Below are positions 9,259 through 16,371 of a stretch of DNA of 64,000 nt, piece after piece. A program made the translations under genes and the position numbers. Below the pieces are notes generated by a model. That model had not been told where the DNA came from. It ran no database searches and saw only the letters and a program-made list of their open reading frames with translations. The stretch is from an uncultured Lachnospiraceae bacterium (GTDB lineage Bacteria; Bacillota; Clostridia; Lachnospirales; Lachnospiraceae). Each line of letters opens with the position of its first letter. Position 1 is the first letter of the stretch. The DNA lies in NCBI GenBank assembly GCA_947166015.1, contig CAMVCQ010000001.1, positions 1-64,000 on the forward strand, in the 5' to 3' direction.

Positions 9259-10071
9259 TTAATTTTCACTTCCTATGCTGTGTTTTTGAACCCTCTGCGC
9301 TTCCTTCGGCGGTGTCATATAATCGCCGTAAATAATTGTAAGTACCTCATCGTATCCTTTCGGTACGGGCATTTTTGTATCTTCAAAATCAATTTCCAAA
9401 ACCTCATCGTAGCAGCTTGACGGAGCCACCTGGTTTTTGATCGGATGTGTTGTATAGTAGCTTACTGTGTACTCAAGCTTTTCCTTGTCATGCTTTTTGG
9501 ATATTTTTTTTATTTTTTTAAATAATGAATCCGACTTGTATAGCTTTGAAAGGATATTTATCATCTTTCCTTTTGGACTTGCCGGAGCACAAACTTTGAA
9601 TTTGTATGTAAGCATCGCTTTGTAAAGCTTTATGCGAAATGAATTAAACGAAACACCTGCACCCGATGCCTTTGGCACATAGTCCATAGGAAAAATGTCC
9701 ACAAACGGACCGTTGTTTTTCAGCAAATGTGAGATATATCCCTGACACAGTCTTTCGTCATCCGTGATGAGTCTGACCTGCCCGTATACATTCCAAAAAT
9801 TCTCCGTAAGTCCCCTTGCCTGTACCTCATATCTGCTTCCGAGAGCTTTTGGCGCGACCTCCAAAAACTTCTCATAATCATCACGGTACATCAGGATATC
9901 TATATCGTCATCCCATGGGATAAAGCCGCTGTGCCTGACTGCGCCGAGCATACTGCCCTCGCCCAGATAAAACCTGATATTATTTTTTCGGCACACATCA
10001 GCAACATCCTTTAGTATTCCCAAAAGAATGAGTTGAAACTCCCTTAAGGGTATATCATTTTGCTTTTCCAT
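9259..10071 (-). CDS. LicD family phosphotransferase (stand-alone)
   Basis: This 270-residue protein has the LicD nucleotidyltransferase-fold core: FYLGEGSMLGAVRHSGFIPWDDD, with WDDDID at 53-58, then NNGPFVDIFPMDYVP. LicD proteins transfer phosphocholine or related groups from a CDP or CMP carrier to cell-surface sugars. Here it follows the TagH-like ATPase by 17 bp and ends 1 bp before the nucleotidase start, so it is part of the glycan operon. It resembles the LicD half of the fusion at the left edge but is clearly diverged from it. The two may modify different sugars or use different carriers. No choline pathway genes are visible in the window. Confidence 0.88.
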   Translation of the reverse strand: MEKQNDIPLREFQLILLGILKDVADVCRKNNIRFYLGEGSMLGAVRHSGFIPWDDDIDILMYRDDYEKFLEVAPKALGSRYEVQARGLTENFWNVYGQVRLITDDERLCQGYISHLLKNNGPFVDIFPMDYVPKASGAGVSFNSFRIKLYKAMLTYKFKVCAPASPKGKMINILSKLYKSDSLFKKIKKISKKHDKEKLEYTVSYYTTHPIKNQVAPSSCYDEVLEIDFEDTKMPVPKGYDEVLTIIYGDYMTPPKEAQRVQKHSIGSEN

Positions 10072-10088
10072 GTTTTTTCTCTCTTTGA

Positions 10089-11072
10089 TCAGTTTTCTTC
10101 TGTTTCTTTTTCCTCCTGCTTTCTGGCGTATTCATTTATACCATCGATATAATACTGCCTCATCTTGTCCGAAACCTCAAATAATTCCAGAACCTCATCC
10201 ATAGTGAGACCTTTCTTTTTCATAATGAGATAGGCATCTTTGTATCTGGCTTTTCGCTGGATCCTTCTTCTCTTTTTCTGCGCGAGTTCTTTCTTTTGTT
10301 GTGATTCCTCATCGCCTGCGATTATACCCTCGTAGATTTCCGCTATCTCATCTATATCCCCGAAGTCAGTTAGTACTCCGTGGTCGAGTATCAATGCCTT
10401 GTTGCATATCCTTTTCACCTGTTCAAGCGAGTGTGACACGAAAAGCACGGTGACATTACCTTCAAACATTTCCATTACGCGCGCTTCTGATTTTTTCCTA
10501 AATCTCGCATCGCCGACTGAGAGTACCTCATCAAGTATGAGTATCTCCGGATTAACTGCGGTACAGATCGCAAATCCCAGTCTTGACTTCATTCCCGACG
10601 AATAGTTTTTCACAGGAACATCGACGAATTTTTCAAGCTCTGCAAAACGTATGATCTCATCAAATTTTGAATCTATAAACTCTTTTGTATATCCAAGCAC
10701 GGCACCGTATAGATATATGTTTTCCCTGGCAGTGTACTCCTTGTCAAATCCAGCGCCAAGCTCAAGAAGAGGTGCTATTTTTCCTTTTCTTTTCACATAT
10801 CCTTCGGTAGGCTTGTACACTCCTGCGATAGCTTTTAGGAGGGTACTTTTTCCTGCACCGTTTAGTCCAAGTATCCCGACTCTGTCCCCCGGATGAAGCG
10901 TGAATGACACATCGGAAAGCGCGTAAAAATCATCATTTTGTCTTTTTTCTTTTCTTCTGAATCGACTTATGACGGCTTCCTTGATCGAATCATGCTTTTC
11001 CTGATTCAGATTGAATTTCATCGTCAGGTGTGAAACCTCTATGGTCGGTTTTAATTTTTTGTTTTGGGTCAT
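10089..11072 (-). CDS. Teichoic-acid/polysaccharide ABC exporter ATPase (TagH-like)
   Basis: The 327-residue cytoplasmic ATPase of a two-component polysaccharide exporter. Walker A GLNGAGKS is at 69-76, the signature region reads SSGMKSRLGFA, and Walker B is EILILDEVLSVGD. The spacing GLNGAGKSTLLKAIAGVYKPTEG is typical of the TagH/RfbB/Wzt group that exports undecaprenyl-linked polymers. After the ATPase core there is an extra C-terminal segment of about 80 charged residues. That is shorter than Bacillus TagH and unlike the sugar-binding Wzt tail. It pairs with the permease gene 28 bp upstream. Confidence 0.9.
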   Translation of the reverse strand: MTQNKKLKPTIEVSHLTMKFNLNQEKHDSIKEAVISRFRRKEKRQNDDFYALSDVSFTLHPGDRVGILGLNGAGKSTLLKAIAGVYKPTEGYVKRKGKIAPLLELGAGFDKEYTARENIYLYGAVLGYTKEFIDSKFDEIIRFAELEKFVDVPVKNYSSGMKSRLGFAICTAVNPEILILDEVLSVGDARFRKKSEARVMEMFEGNVTVLFVSHSLEQVKRICNKALILDHGVLTDFGDIDEIAEIYEGIIAGDEESQQKKELAQKKRRRIQRKARYKDAYLIMKKKGLTMDEVLELFEVSDKMRQYYIDGINEYARKQEEKETEEN

Positions 11073-11100
11073 TTTTTTGTAACTCCTGTTATAATATCAA

Positions 11101-11880
11101 TTACAGATGAAGGATGAAATCATCCTGTTTTTTCTTGAACACTATTATTCCTATGATCAGTAGCAGAACCGAAACAACAAGTGGATACAAATACTCTTTC
11201 CAAGTGACCGTATATCCCATCATAGCCCCGCGCATCTGATCGATGATACAAAACAGCGGGTTGTATTTGAGTATCCAGGCGAACCCTGTTTTCATAAGTC
11301 TTTCCACCGGATAGAATATCGCACTCATATACATAATGATCATCGAAATAACAGTCCAAAGATACTCCGTATCTCTGAAAAACACATCCATCACCGAAAG
11401 TATAAGTCCCACTCCCAAAACCAGGATAAACAGTTCTATAAGGGCGGGGAACATCTGCCATATCATAAGTGTCGGCATCTGTTTTGAGTAGATCATAACC
11501 GGAATCAAAACAACCAATGATATCAAAAATATAACGTAATTAAAAATAATGTTTGACAAAGGATACAAGTACTTAGGTACATATACCTTTTTGATCATTG
11601 AGGAATTTTTCCTAACCTCTTTGCAGGCGCCTTTTGTTCCTGTCGAGAAAAATGAATAGATCAGTCTTCCGCACATGATATAAACCGGAAATGACGGATC
11701 TTTCAATCTGTTGAAAAGAACTCCAAAAACAGTAACAAGAACCACTGTTGTAAGTAGCGGTTCTATCAGCGACCATATGATACCCAAGTATGACTTGCGG
11801 TATTTGAGCCTGATGCCTTTGAGTACAAGCTCTTTCAGAAGGAATCTCCTGTTCCAGAAATCCTTGAAATAGGTTGACAT
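11101..11880 (-). CDS. Polysaccharide ABC exporter permease (TagG-like)
   Basis: A 259-residue membrane protein of the ABC-2 family with about six hydrophobic segments. It shows RYKRSYLG-type sequence near the N-terminus (LKYRKSYLGIIWSLIEPLL) and SAIFYPVERL before the last helices, both typical of TagG/RfbA/Wzm permeases. With the adjacent ATPase it would move the finished undecaprenyl-diphosphate-linked polymer across the membrane. This exporter type implies that the polymer is completed in the cytoplasm before export, so the LicD and phosphonate modifications would be added inside the cell. Confidence 0.9.
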   Translation of the reverse strand: MSTYFKDFWNRRFLLKELVLKGIRLKYRKSYLGIIWSLIEPLLTTVVLVTVFGVLFNRLKDPSFPVYIMCGRLIYSFFSTGTKGACKEVRKNSSMIKKVYVPKYLYPLSNIIFNYVIFLISLVVLIPVMIYSKQMPTLMIWQMFPALIELFILVLGVGLILSVMDVFFRDTEYLWTVISMIIMYMSAIFYPVERLMKTGFAWILKYNPLFCIIDQMRGAMMGYTVTWKEYLYPLVVSVLLLIIGIIVFKKKQDDFILHL

Positions 11881-11929
11881 AACTCCTCTCCTCTCAAACT
11901 GTCATTGTAACACTATAGTATGTCATCTT

Positions 11930-13075
11930 TTAGACATTTTCCTGTATGAAATCAACGATCCTTTCCGTGGCGTGTCCGTCGCAGGCCGCCAGATAATCAT
12001 CTATGAACCTTTGCTGTTTTGCGTGATCGTAATTATCGTAGGTATTTATAACAGCTTGTGTAAGCTTACTTTTGTCACTTACGATCTCGCCCGGAAACTC
12101 ATCCATACTCATATAGGTTCCCCTGGCACTCACAAACTCATCGATGTCAGGTGCAAACATAAGCATTTTTTTCTCATGTATGCAGGCGTCATACAATACT
12201 GATGAATAATCCGTGACAAAAATGTCCACACAGGGGATGATCTGTTCCGTCGGCATCCTGCCTTTGAGATCGTCCCGGTCGTACCTTGAAAACAAATGCG
12301 GATGGATACTTGATATCACATACCAGTCGTTTCCCAGTTCTTTTTTTAATTCATCTATAGCTTCAACTCCCGGAAGCGAGGGGTCTCCTGCATTTCCTCT
12401 AAATGTTGGTGCCCATAGTATTGTCTTTTTTCCTTTTGCTTCGGGATAAAGCTTTTCAAATTTATCATAACATTTTTTTATATATTTTTCATCTTTGTAC
12501 TCATCCATACGGCTGATACCGATAGGTCTGACAATACCTTTTTTTTGTCGCATCGCGCTTGTGAAAGGAGCGACACATTTTTTCCCCGAAACAGTCACAA
12601 GGTCATAGTTTTTGAACACATTTCCTTTGTAATACGAGGGTATATCATCATCGGAATCATAACCGAATTTTTTGTAAGCTCCCGGACCATGCCAGAGCTG
12701 GATAACTTTAGTCTTTTTTCTTTTTTTGCAGGCTGCAACAGGCATATAATTATCACATATAATGACACACCCTGCTTTTGCATACAGCCACATAAAAGAG
12801 CAGGCGTCCTTAAACTGTCCGACAAATCCCATCCCTGCATAGTCGTGGTAACGCTCCACGATCCTGACAGTATGCTCTTCTTTTTTTGACTGCCTCGCCA
12901 ATTCTTTTACAAGTCGCTCCATACTCACCGGTCTTTTGTCGTGATGAGCGTCCGCAAAAACAATCAGCTTTTCATCAACAGACCTCATGCATCCGACTCT
13001 GTATACCGCCGGCAAAAGGACGTTTTGCATGAGCATTTTCAGTCGTTGTTTGAGCGCGAATTTTTTGTCAGCCAT
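11930..13075 (-). CDS. CDP-glycerol:polyol-phosphate transferase family (TagB/TagF-like)
   Basis: 381 residues. The catalytic region has the family's conserved WHGPGAYKKFGY (W128, H129, G130), ILWAPTFRGN, the HPH motif and VTDYSSVLYDA, all hallmarks of TagB/TagF glycerophosphotransferases. It lacks a large N-terminal extension, so it is closer in size to the primase TagB than to full TagF polymerases. It would add one or more glycerol-phosphate or related polyol-phosphate units to a lipid-linked glycan, giving the polymer a teichoic-acid character. No separate tagD-type gene is seen, so the donor must be made elsewhere or by the middle domain of the PEP mutase. Its start overlaps the end of the GT2 gene by 8 bp. 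Confidence 0.88.
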   Translation of the reverse strand: MADKKFALKQRLKMLMQNVLLPAVYRVGCMRSVDEKLIVFADAHHDKRPVSMERLVKELARQSKKEEHTVRIVERYHDYAGMGFVGQFKDACSFMWLYAKAGCVIICDNYMPVAACKKRKKTKVIQLWHGPGAYKKFGYDSDDDIPSYYKGNVFKNYDLVTVSGKKCVAPFTSAMRQKKGIVRPIGISRMDEYKDEKYIKKCYDKFEKLYPEAKGKKTILWAPTFRGNAGDPSLPGVEAIDELKKELGNDWYVISSIHPHLFSRYDRDDLKGRMPTEQIIPCVDIFVTDYSSVLYDACIHEKKMLMFAPDIDEFVSARGTYMSMDEFPGEIVSDKSKLTQAVINTYDNYDHAKQQRFIDDYLAACDGHATERIVDFIQENV

Positions 13076-13850
13076 AGTATTTTTTTACTCCGTTAAAAGC
13101 ATATGTGAAAAAATGTCCCAGAGCCGAAAACACGCCAAGCCCTGCATATCTGTATGCTTTGTATGTCATTTTTGCAGACTTAAATTTATTGCCTGATTTG
13201 CTTCCCTCACTCAATCTGTACAAAAGATAAGGCTTATCTATGCCTATCGCAAAGCCGTATTCTTTTATTATTTTTATCCAGGTTATATAATCCTCGTGAC
13301 TGTCATCGTGCTCCATAGGGTATTTCAAAAGCACTTCTTTTTTTGCAACGACAGCGGAGGTCGATAGCATATTGTGTTTGAGGATATCCTTGTACTCTAT
13401 CCTTTCAATTATCGGGATAACCCTGCCGGTACTCACTCCCGACGCATCCATAAGCTCCCTACCCGTCGATGATAGGACGGCACCCTCGGATTTCATTTTG
13501 CCGATCTGTTCCTCAAGCTTTCCCTCGCGCCATATATCATCTGCATCAAGAAATGCGACATACTCTGCGCGTGCCATCGAAACACCTTTGTTTCTTGTTT
13601 TTGCTACACCGAGGTTTTGTTCATTTTTTATAAAAATAACCCGACTGTCATCCGAATAATGCTCCATCACTTCGTCTATATCATCGCTTGAACAGTCATC
13701 TATAACTATCACTTCCAGGTTGGCTTTTTGAGCCAGGGCAGAATCAACGGCGTACCTGATGACCTTCGAGCCATTGTAGACAGGAATTATCACGGAAACA
13801 TCAACTGCACCGGAATTGATCTCAGTCTCGTTTATTATCTGTCCGGTCAT
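13068..13850 (-). CDS. Glycosyltransferase family 2
   Basis: The 260-residue GT-A enzyme begins its domain with VSVIIPVYNGSKVIRYAVDSALAQ, has DDCSSDD at the nucleotide site and the metal-binding LDADD at 101-105. It would transfer a sugar from a nucleotide donor to the lipid-linked acceptor made by the sugar-phosphate transferase encoded just upstream. It overlaps that gene by 4 bp and the TagB/TagF-like gene by 8 bp, which indicates tight translational coupling. The sugar cannot be told from the sequence. Confidence 0.9.
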   Translation of the reverse strand: MTGQIINETEINSGAVDVSVIIPVYNGSKVIRYAVDSALAQKANLEVIVIDDCSSDDIDEVMEHYSDDSRVIFIKNEQNLGVAKTRNKGVSMARAEYVAFLDADDIWREGKLEEQIGKMKSEGAVLSSTGRELMDASGVSTGRVIPIIERIEYKDILKHNMLSTSAVVAKKEVLLKYPMEHDDSHEDYITWIKIIKEYGFAIGIDKPYLLYRLSEGSKSGNKFKSAKMTYKAYRYAGLGVFSALGHFFTYAFNGVKKYYG

Positions 13851-15262
13851 TGTTCATCTCCCTCGACCTTGCCCTCGTCGACATCTATAGGATTCATATA
13901 CTCTCCGGCTGTGGTATCGCCTTCTTTGATGCCTTCGGTGCTCTCTGATTTGCCCAGGATACTGAAGGTTGCAAAGATAAGTCTAAGGTCTGTCGCCAGA
14001 CTGATATCATTGATGTACAAAAGATCGAACTCAAGCTTTTCATACGGATCCGAGCTGTATTTACCGTAAACCTGCGCGTACCCGGTAAGCCCTGCTTTTA
14101 CCTGAAGTCTGAGCTTGAAGCTCGGGAACTGTGCGTAGTACTGCTCCGCGATCTCAGGTCTTTCCGGTCTCGGTCCGACGAAGCTCATATCGCCCTTCAA
14201 TATGTTGAAAAGCTGAGGTATCTCATCTATCCTGCATTTTCTGACAAGTCTTCCGATAGGCGTGACGCGGTCATCCTTGTCACCGGTCGAAAGCCTTGCG
14301 ACACCGTCTTTTTCGGCATCTATACGCATACTTCTGAATTTGTATATCTTGAATTCTTTTCCGTCTTTTGTAAGTCGTACCTGTTTGTAGATCGCGGGTC
14401 CTTTGTCATACAGCCTGATCGCAATAGCGGTGATAAGCATGACAGGTGACGCAACGATAAGTCCAAACAATGCAAAAACGAAATCAAAAAGTCTTTTGAA
14501 AAAAATGTACTCCGGCTCGATCTGCTTGTGTGAGAAAAACAAAACAGGGGACGAAAAAGTCTGAATATGAGTCGCTCCGCGCATCAATACATCACCTATG
14601 TGCGGCAAGAAAAACCCGGGGATATTGTTCTCGACACAATACTTGGAGATACCGTTTCTGCAACGCGATTTGACGCCTGCCACAAACACAGCCTCAAACC
14701 CCTCAAGCCTTTCCTGGACCTCGCTGAAAACATCTCCCGAATACTCAAATTCCTCGACAACCTTGTATATCCTTCCGACCGGCTTTCCCATCACGGAGCC
14801 GAACCTTCTTTTGTCTATCTCGCTTCGGTATATAAGTATTGTTTTTTTTGGAGGATTGCTCTTGTAGTAAAACATGCTCGCAAAATAAGACCAGAAACAG
14901 TCGATAAGCCCCTGAACAAAAAGCATCGGTATGAAAATGATAGGATTTCTAAGTGAATTCCAGCTGATACTTACAACGACATAGATCGCACCCACACTGA
15001 AAACCTGTGCGAAAAACTGCGCCATCGCAAGAGACCTGATCCTGCTGAATCCCAAAAGATAAGCGTTGTAGGTCCTGTTAAAGAAAAACAGTATAACTGC
15101 ATAGCCCGCACAGACATAATAATTATATCTGTAGGCAATATCGCCCCTGAAAGAAAGAGCTTTGTATCTGAACAAAAGCCAGCATATATAAAAGATGGCT
15201 ATGGACACAGCCATATGAAACAGCTTTGCCACTACATATCTTTTTCTATGAATGCCGTTCAT
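13847..15262 (-). CDS. Polyprenyl-phosphate sugar-1-phosphate transferase (priming enzyme, WbaP/EpsL-type)
   Basis: 471 residues. Four or so N-terminal membrane helices and a central CoA-binding-like domain precede a C-terminal bacterial sugar transferase domain (about 265-445). That domain shows KRLFDFVFA, IYKFRSMR, RKCRIDEIPQLFNILKGDMSFVGPRPERPE and GLTGYAQVYG. It would start glycan synthesis by loading a sugar-1-phosphate onto undecaprenyl phosphate at the inner membrane face. It is the first gene of the operon, behind a consensus promoter. Priming by this family is more usual for capsule or exopolysaccharide than for classical wall teichoic acid, so the product is probably a hybrid polymer. 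Confidence 0.92.
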   Translation of the reverse strand: MNGIHRKRYVVAKLFHMAVSIAIFYICWLLFRYKALSFRGDIAYRYNYYVCAGYAVILFFFNRTYNAYLLGFSRIRSLAMAQFFAQVFSVGAIYVVVSISWNSLRNPIIFIPMLFVQGLIDCFWSYFASMFYYKSNPPKKTILIYRSEIDKRRFGSVMGKPVGRIYKVVEEFEYSGDVFSEVQERLEGFEAVFVAGVKSRCRNGISKYCVENNIPGFFLPHIGDVLMRGATHIQTFSSPVLFFSHKQIEPEYIFFKRLFDFVFALFGLIVASPVMLITAIAIRLYDKGPAIYKQVRLTKDGKEFKIYKFRSMRIDAEKDGVARLSTGDKDDRVTPIGRLVRKCRIDEIPQLFNILKGDMSFVGPRPERPEIAEQYYAQFPSFKLRLQVKAGLTGYAQVYGKYSSDPYEKLEFDLLYINDISLATDLRLIFATFSILGKSESTEGIKEGDTTAGEYMNPIDVDEGKVEGDEQ

Positions 15263-15292
15263 GAAGTTCCCCTTTTCAATAATAATAAAAAT

Positions 15293-15324
15293 ACAGGATA
15301 CACCATATGATAGGTATATCCTGT
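15293..15324 (-). promoter_or_regulatory. Palindrome at the transcription start of the glycan operon (copy 2 of a related pair)
   Basis: ACAGGATA at 15293-15300 is the inverse of TATCCTGT at 15317-15324, with an inner ACC/GGT pair. It starts 2 bp after the -10 box, so it covers the expected transcription start and could be an operator. Its left arm is followed by TATTTTTATT on the minus strand, so an attenuator-like hairpin is also possible. Confidence 0.5.
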
Positions 15325-15326
15325 AA

Positions 15327-15355
15327 ATTATACTCTATATATAGAAAAATGTCAA
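15327..15355 (-). promoter_or_regulatory. Consensus promoter of the glycan operon
   Basis: On the minus strand TTGACA (15350-15355), a 17-nt spacer and TATAAT (15327-15332) match sigma-A consensus exactly. The start codon of the priming transferase is about 65 nt downstream. Confidence 0.85.
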
Positions 15356-15492
15356 GTTTTCAGCATTTTTCCGACATTTTTTCACGGGTGATCGATCCAT
15401 TCGGAAATGTCCGTTCTTCTCACTTAGATCTTGCAAGTAAGCATGCTCATTCAAAGCCTCATCGAACTCTGTTGTGTTTTGGCTTACTGCAT

Positions 15493-16269
15493 TCACTTCT
15501 TTTGGTAGTTTTTCAGAAGCTTTTTGTACTTCTTTATCATCGATTTCATGTTTTTCACACCCAGACTTCCGATACTGCATTTATAGGTCTTTTTCTTGAC
15601 AGAATCCTTGAACCTGATCGTAGGGTTATTTGAAGACATTATCTTTTCAAGTTTTTCAAGGCGACTCAGATTCACCTTTGAATTTTTCGATATCGTAAAT
15701 GTCCCTTTGGTAAAAATCTTCCACCCGACAAATTCACCGAAATGCTTTCTTTTCGTGGAGGTACTTCCGCTGATCGTAAACTTCTGTCCGCCACCGGAGA
15801 TTGTCATTTTTTTATACTTACGCTTGGTTTTTGAGTGAACCTTTACATTGGAATTAAACAGTATACCAAGGGACAGAGTCGATGACGACCCCTTCTTTTT
15901 GGCTTTTATCACCGGGTAAAGAGTGATGGTCTCAGCCTCATCTCCGTAGCCTGTGTGAGGTATTTTCCACACATTGAAATAAAACCCGTAGCAGGTCAAT
16001 CTTGATTCCTTGCTGCTGTTTTTGGTATACATAATAGTAGTCGATGACTGACTTTTCAGCTTTTTCCTGATCTTTCCGATTGATACTTTTTTTGTATATT
16101 TTATATTCGCCGCGCTTCCGCTCGCCGAACTGCAAACCTTTGAAAAATCGTTTATCATCCCGGTCGCCGCATTTGCTGAATCAGCATCAGTGCCTGCAGC
16201 AGGACAAACAATCCCCGTCATCAGTGAAAGGATAATAAACAATGATAAAAAGTGTTTTCTTGATCTCAA
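15493..16269 (-). CDS. Small lysine-rich secreted protein of unknown function
   Basis: The best start is TTG at 16267-16269, 8 nt after GGGAGG (16278-16283), giving about 258 residues. The longer reading from 16311 would have to begin almost at the transcription start and lacks such a site. A signal peptide (SRKHFLSLFIILSLMTG...) is clear. The mature part is rich in Lys, Ser, Thr and Gly, has several beta-rich stretches (YGFYFNVWKIPHTGYGD, KMTISGGGQKFTISGS) and ends in a basic region. I recognise no catalytic motif, LPXTG signal or membrane anchor. It has its own promoter within a long palindrome and is separated from the glycan operon by that operon's promoter. A wall- or polymer-binding role is only a guess. 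Confidence 0.7.
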   Translation of the reverse strand: MRSRKHFLSLFIILSLMTGIVCPAAGTDADSANAATGMINDFSKVCSSASGSAANIKYTKKVSIGKIRKKLKSQSSTTIMYTKNSSKESRLTCYGFYFNVWKIPHTGYGDEAETITLYPVIKAKKKGSSSTLSLGILFNSNVKVHSKTKRKYKKMTISGGGQKFTISGSTSTKRKHFGEFVGWKIFTKGTFTISKNSKVNLSRLEKLEKIMSSNNPTIRFKDSVKKKTYKCSIGSLGVKNMKSMIKKYKKLLKNYQKK

Positions 16270-16275
16270 CAAAGA

Positions 16276-16320
16276 CACCTCCCATGGTTTTCTATGAATG
16301 TAGAATACCACCGGGAGGTG
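16276..16320 (-). promoter_or_regulatory. 45-bp imperfect palindrome spanning the -10 box and ribosome binding site
   Basis: CACCTCCC at 16276-16283 and GGGAGGTG at 16313-16320 are exact inverses. Inside them TGGT/ACCA and TTCTA/TAGAA also pair. The repeat covers the -10 box, the expected start site and the Shine-Dalgarno sequence of the secreted-protein gene. It could be an operator, or an RNA hairpin hiding the ribosome site in read-through transcripts. Confidence 0.6.
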
Positions 16321-16330
16321 CTTTTGTCAA
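16302..16330 (-). promoter_or_regulatory. Promoter of the small secreted protein
   Basis: TTGACA (16325-16330), a 17-nt spacer and TATTCT (16302-16307) on the minus strand. The start codon lies about 30 nt after the expected transcription start. Confidence 0.7.
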
Positions 16331-16340
16331 CACTTTTTGC

Positions 16341-16366
16341 AAAAGACTTCGATTTTTCGGTCTTTT
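16341..16366 (-). terminator. Weak terminator-like hairpin after the beta-propeller gene
   Basis: AAAAGAC at 16341-16347 and GTCTTTT at 16360-16366 pair, with an inner CGA/TCG. It follows the beta-propeller stop codon by a few bases, but the T-run is short and partly inside the stem. Confidence 0.45.
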
Positions 16367-16371
16367 TTCGA

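Noticed and set aside
15335..15580. 81-codon minus-strand frame overlapping the secreted-protein gene and glycan promoter
   Set aside because: It runs through a consensus promoter, has no ribosome site and no domain; the overlap with a better-supported gene makes it unlikely.
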